Shown here: in pieces, positions 63,966-64,000 of the stretch
How positions within the stretch are numbered: the stretch's first letter is position 1
Layout: every line of letters begins with the position of its first letter
NCBI GenBank assembly: GCA_036365145.1
Contig: JAEOAD010002279.1
Span: 244,001 to 308,000 of the forward strand
DNA length: 64,000 nucleotides
Reading direction: 5' to 3'
Source: Orientallactaga sibirica
Lineage: Eukaryota; Chordata; Mammalia; Rodentia; Dipodidae
Made by a program: the position numbers and the translations under genes
Notes under the pieces: model-generated
The model's input: only the letters and a program-made list of their open reading frames with translations
Database searches by the model: none
What the model was told of the DNA's origin: nothing

Positions 63966-64000
63966 TTTTTTGTTTTGTTTTTGAGGTAGGACCTCACTCT
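63966..64000 (-). mobile_element. B1 SINE cut by the window end
   Basis: GTTTTTGAGGTAGGACCTCAC is the tail side of a minus-strand B1. Confidence 0.85.

Overview
This is rodent nuclear DNA with no protein-coding gene that I can recognise. The evidence is two dense SINE families. The first is a tRNA-derived, B2-superfamily SINE. Its head reads GGGCTGGAGAGATGGCTTAG, it has recognisable pol III A and B boxes (B box GGTTCGATTCC), and it ends in a CT-rich then AATAAA-type tail. The second is a 7SL-derived B1 monomer (GGTGGCGCACGCCTTTAATC ... GAGACCCTACCTC). The B2-superfamily element matches what I know of the DIP-type SINE of jerboas, so Dipodidae (for example Jaculus) is my best guess; this is inference, not proof. 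I use three subtypes below. Subtype I has CCAGCCACTGCAAAC. Subtype II has a CTCAGCTGCTGTGAAC block and a longer middle. Subtype III has CACCTAGTGGGCATGTG or close relatives. Coordinates of repeats are read by eye and are usually good to about 5-15 bases; those bounded by target-site duplications (TSDs) are better.

Layout. 1-13 kb: SINE-rich intergenic or intronic DNA with an L2 relic near 9.1-9.4 kb and a large polypyrimidine expansion at 12.2-12.4 kb. 13-14.4 kb: mostly repeat-free, but holding two inverted units of the satellite that follows. 14.44-19.50 kb: a 5-kb minisatellite of a 27-bp unit, the most striking object here. 19.5-28.3 kb: nested SINEs, an L1 3' end inside a SINE, two copies of a URR1-like hAT element, and a possible conserved non-coding block. 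28.3-29.9 kb: a 580-bp tandem duplication bounded by SINEs. 30-37.9 kb: SINEs, an ATCC microsatellite, a 379-bp solo LTR with a perfect 6-bp TSD inside a B1, and a MIR. 37.9-40.1 kb: an L1 ORF2 relic on the minus strand, cut by two SINEs. 40.1-48 kb: LTR-like and L1 3'-end pieces and a 600-bp repeat-free AT-rich block. 48-64 kb: more SINEs, MIR/L2 relics, an L1 3' end followed by an L1/HAL1-type ORF1 relic (60.98-62.59 kb), ending in a B1 cut by the window edge.

How it fits together. Nearly all structure is explained by L1-driven retrotransposition: SINEs inserted into SINEs, repeated hits at one A/T-rich target leaving ladders of TSDs, and read-through and template-switch products. By eye, about 48 of some 61 B2-superfamily SINEs lie on the minus strand while B1 is roughly balanced, which would fit an intron of a plus-strand gene whose exons lie outside the window.
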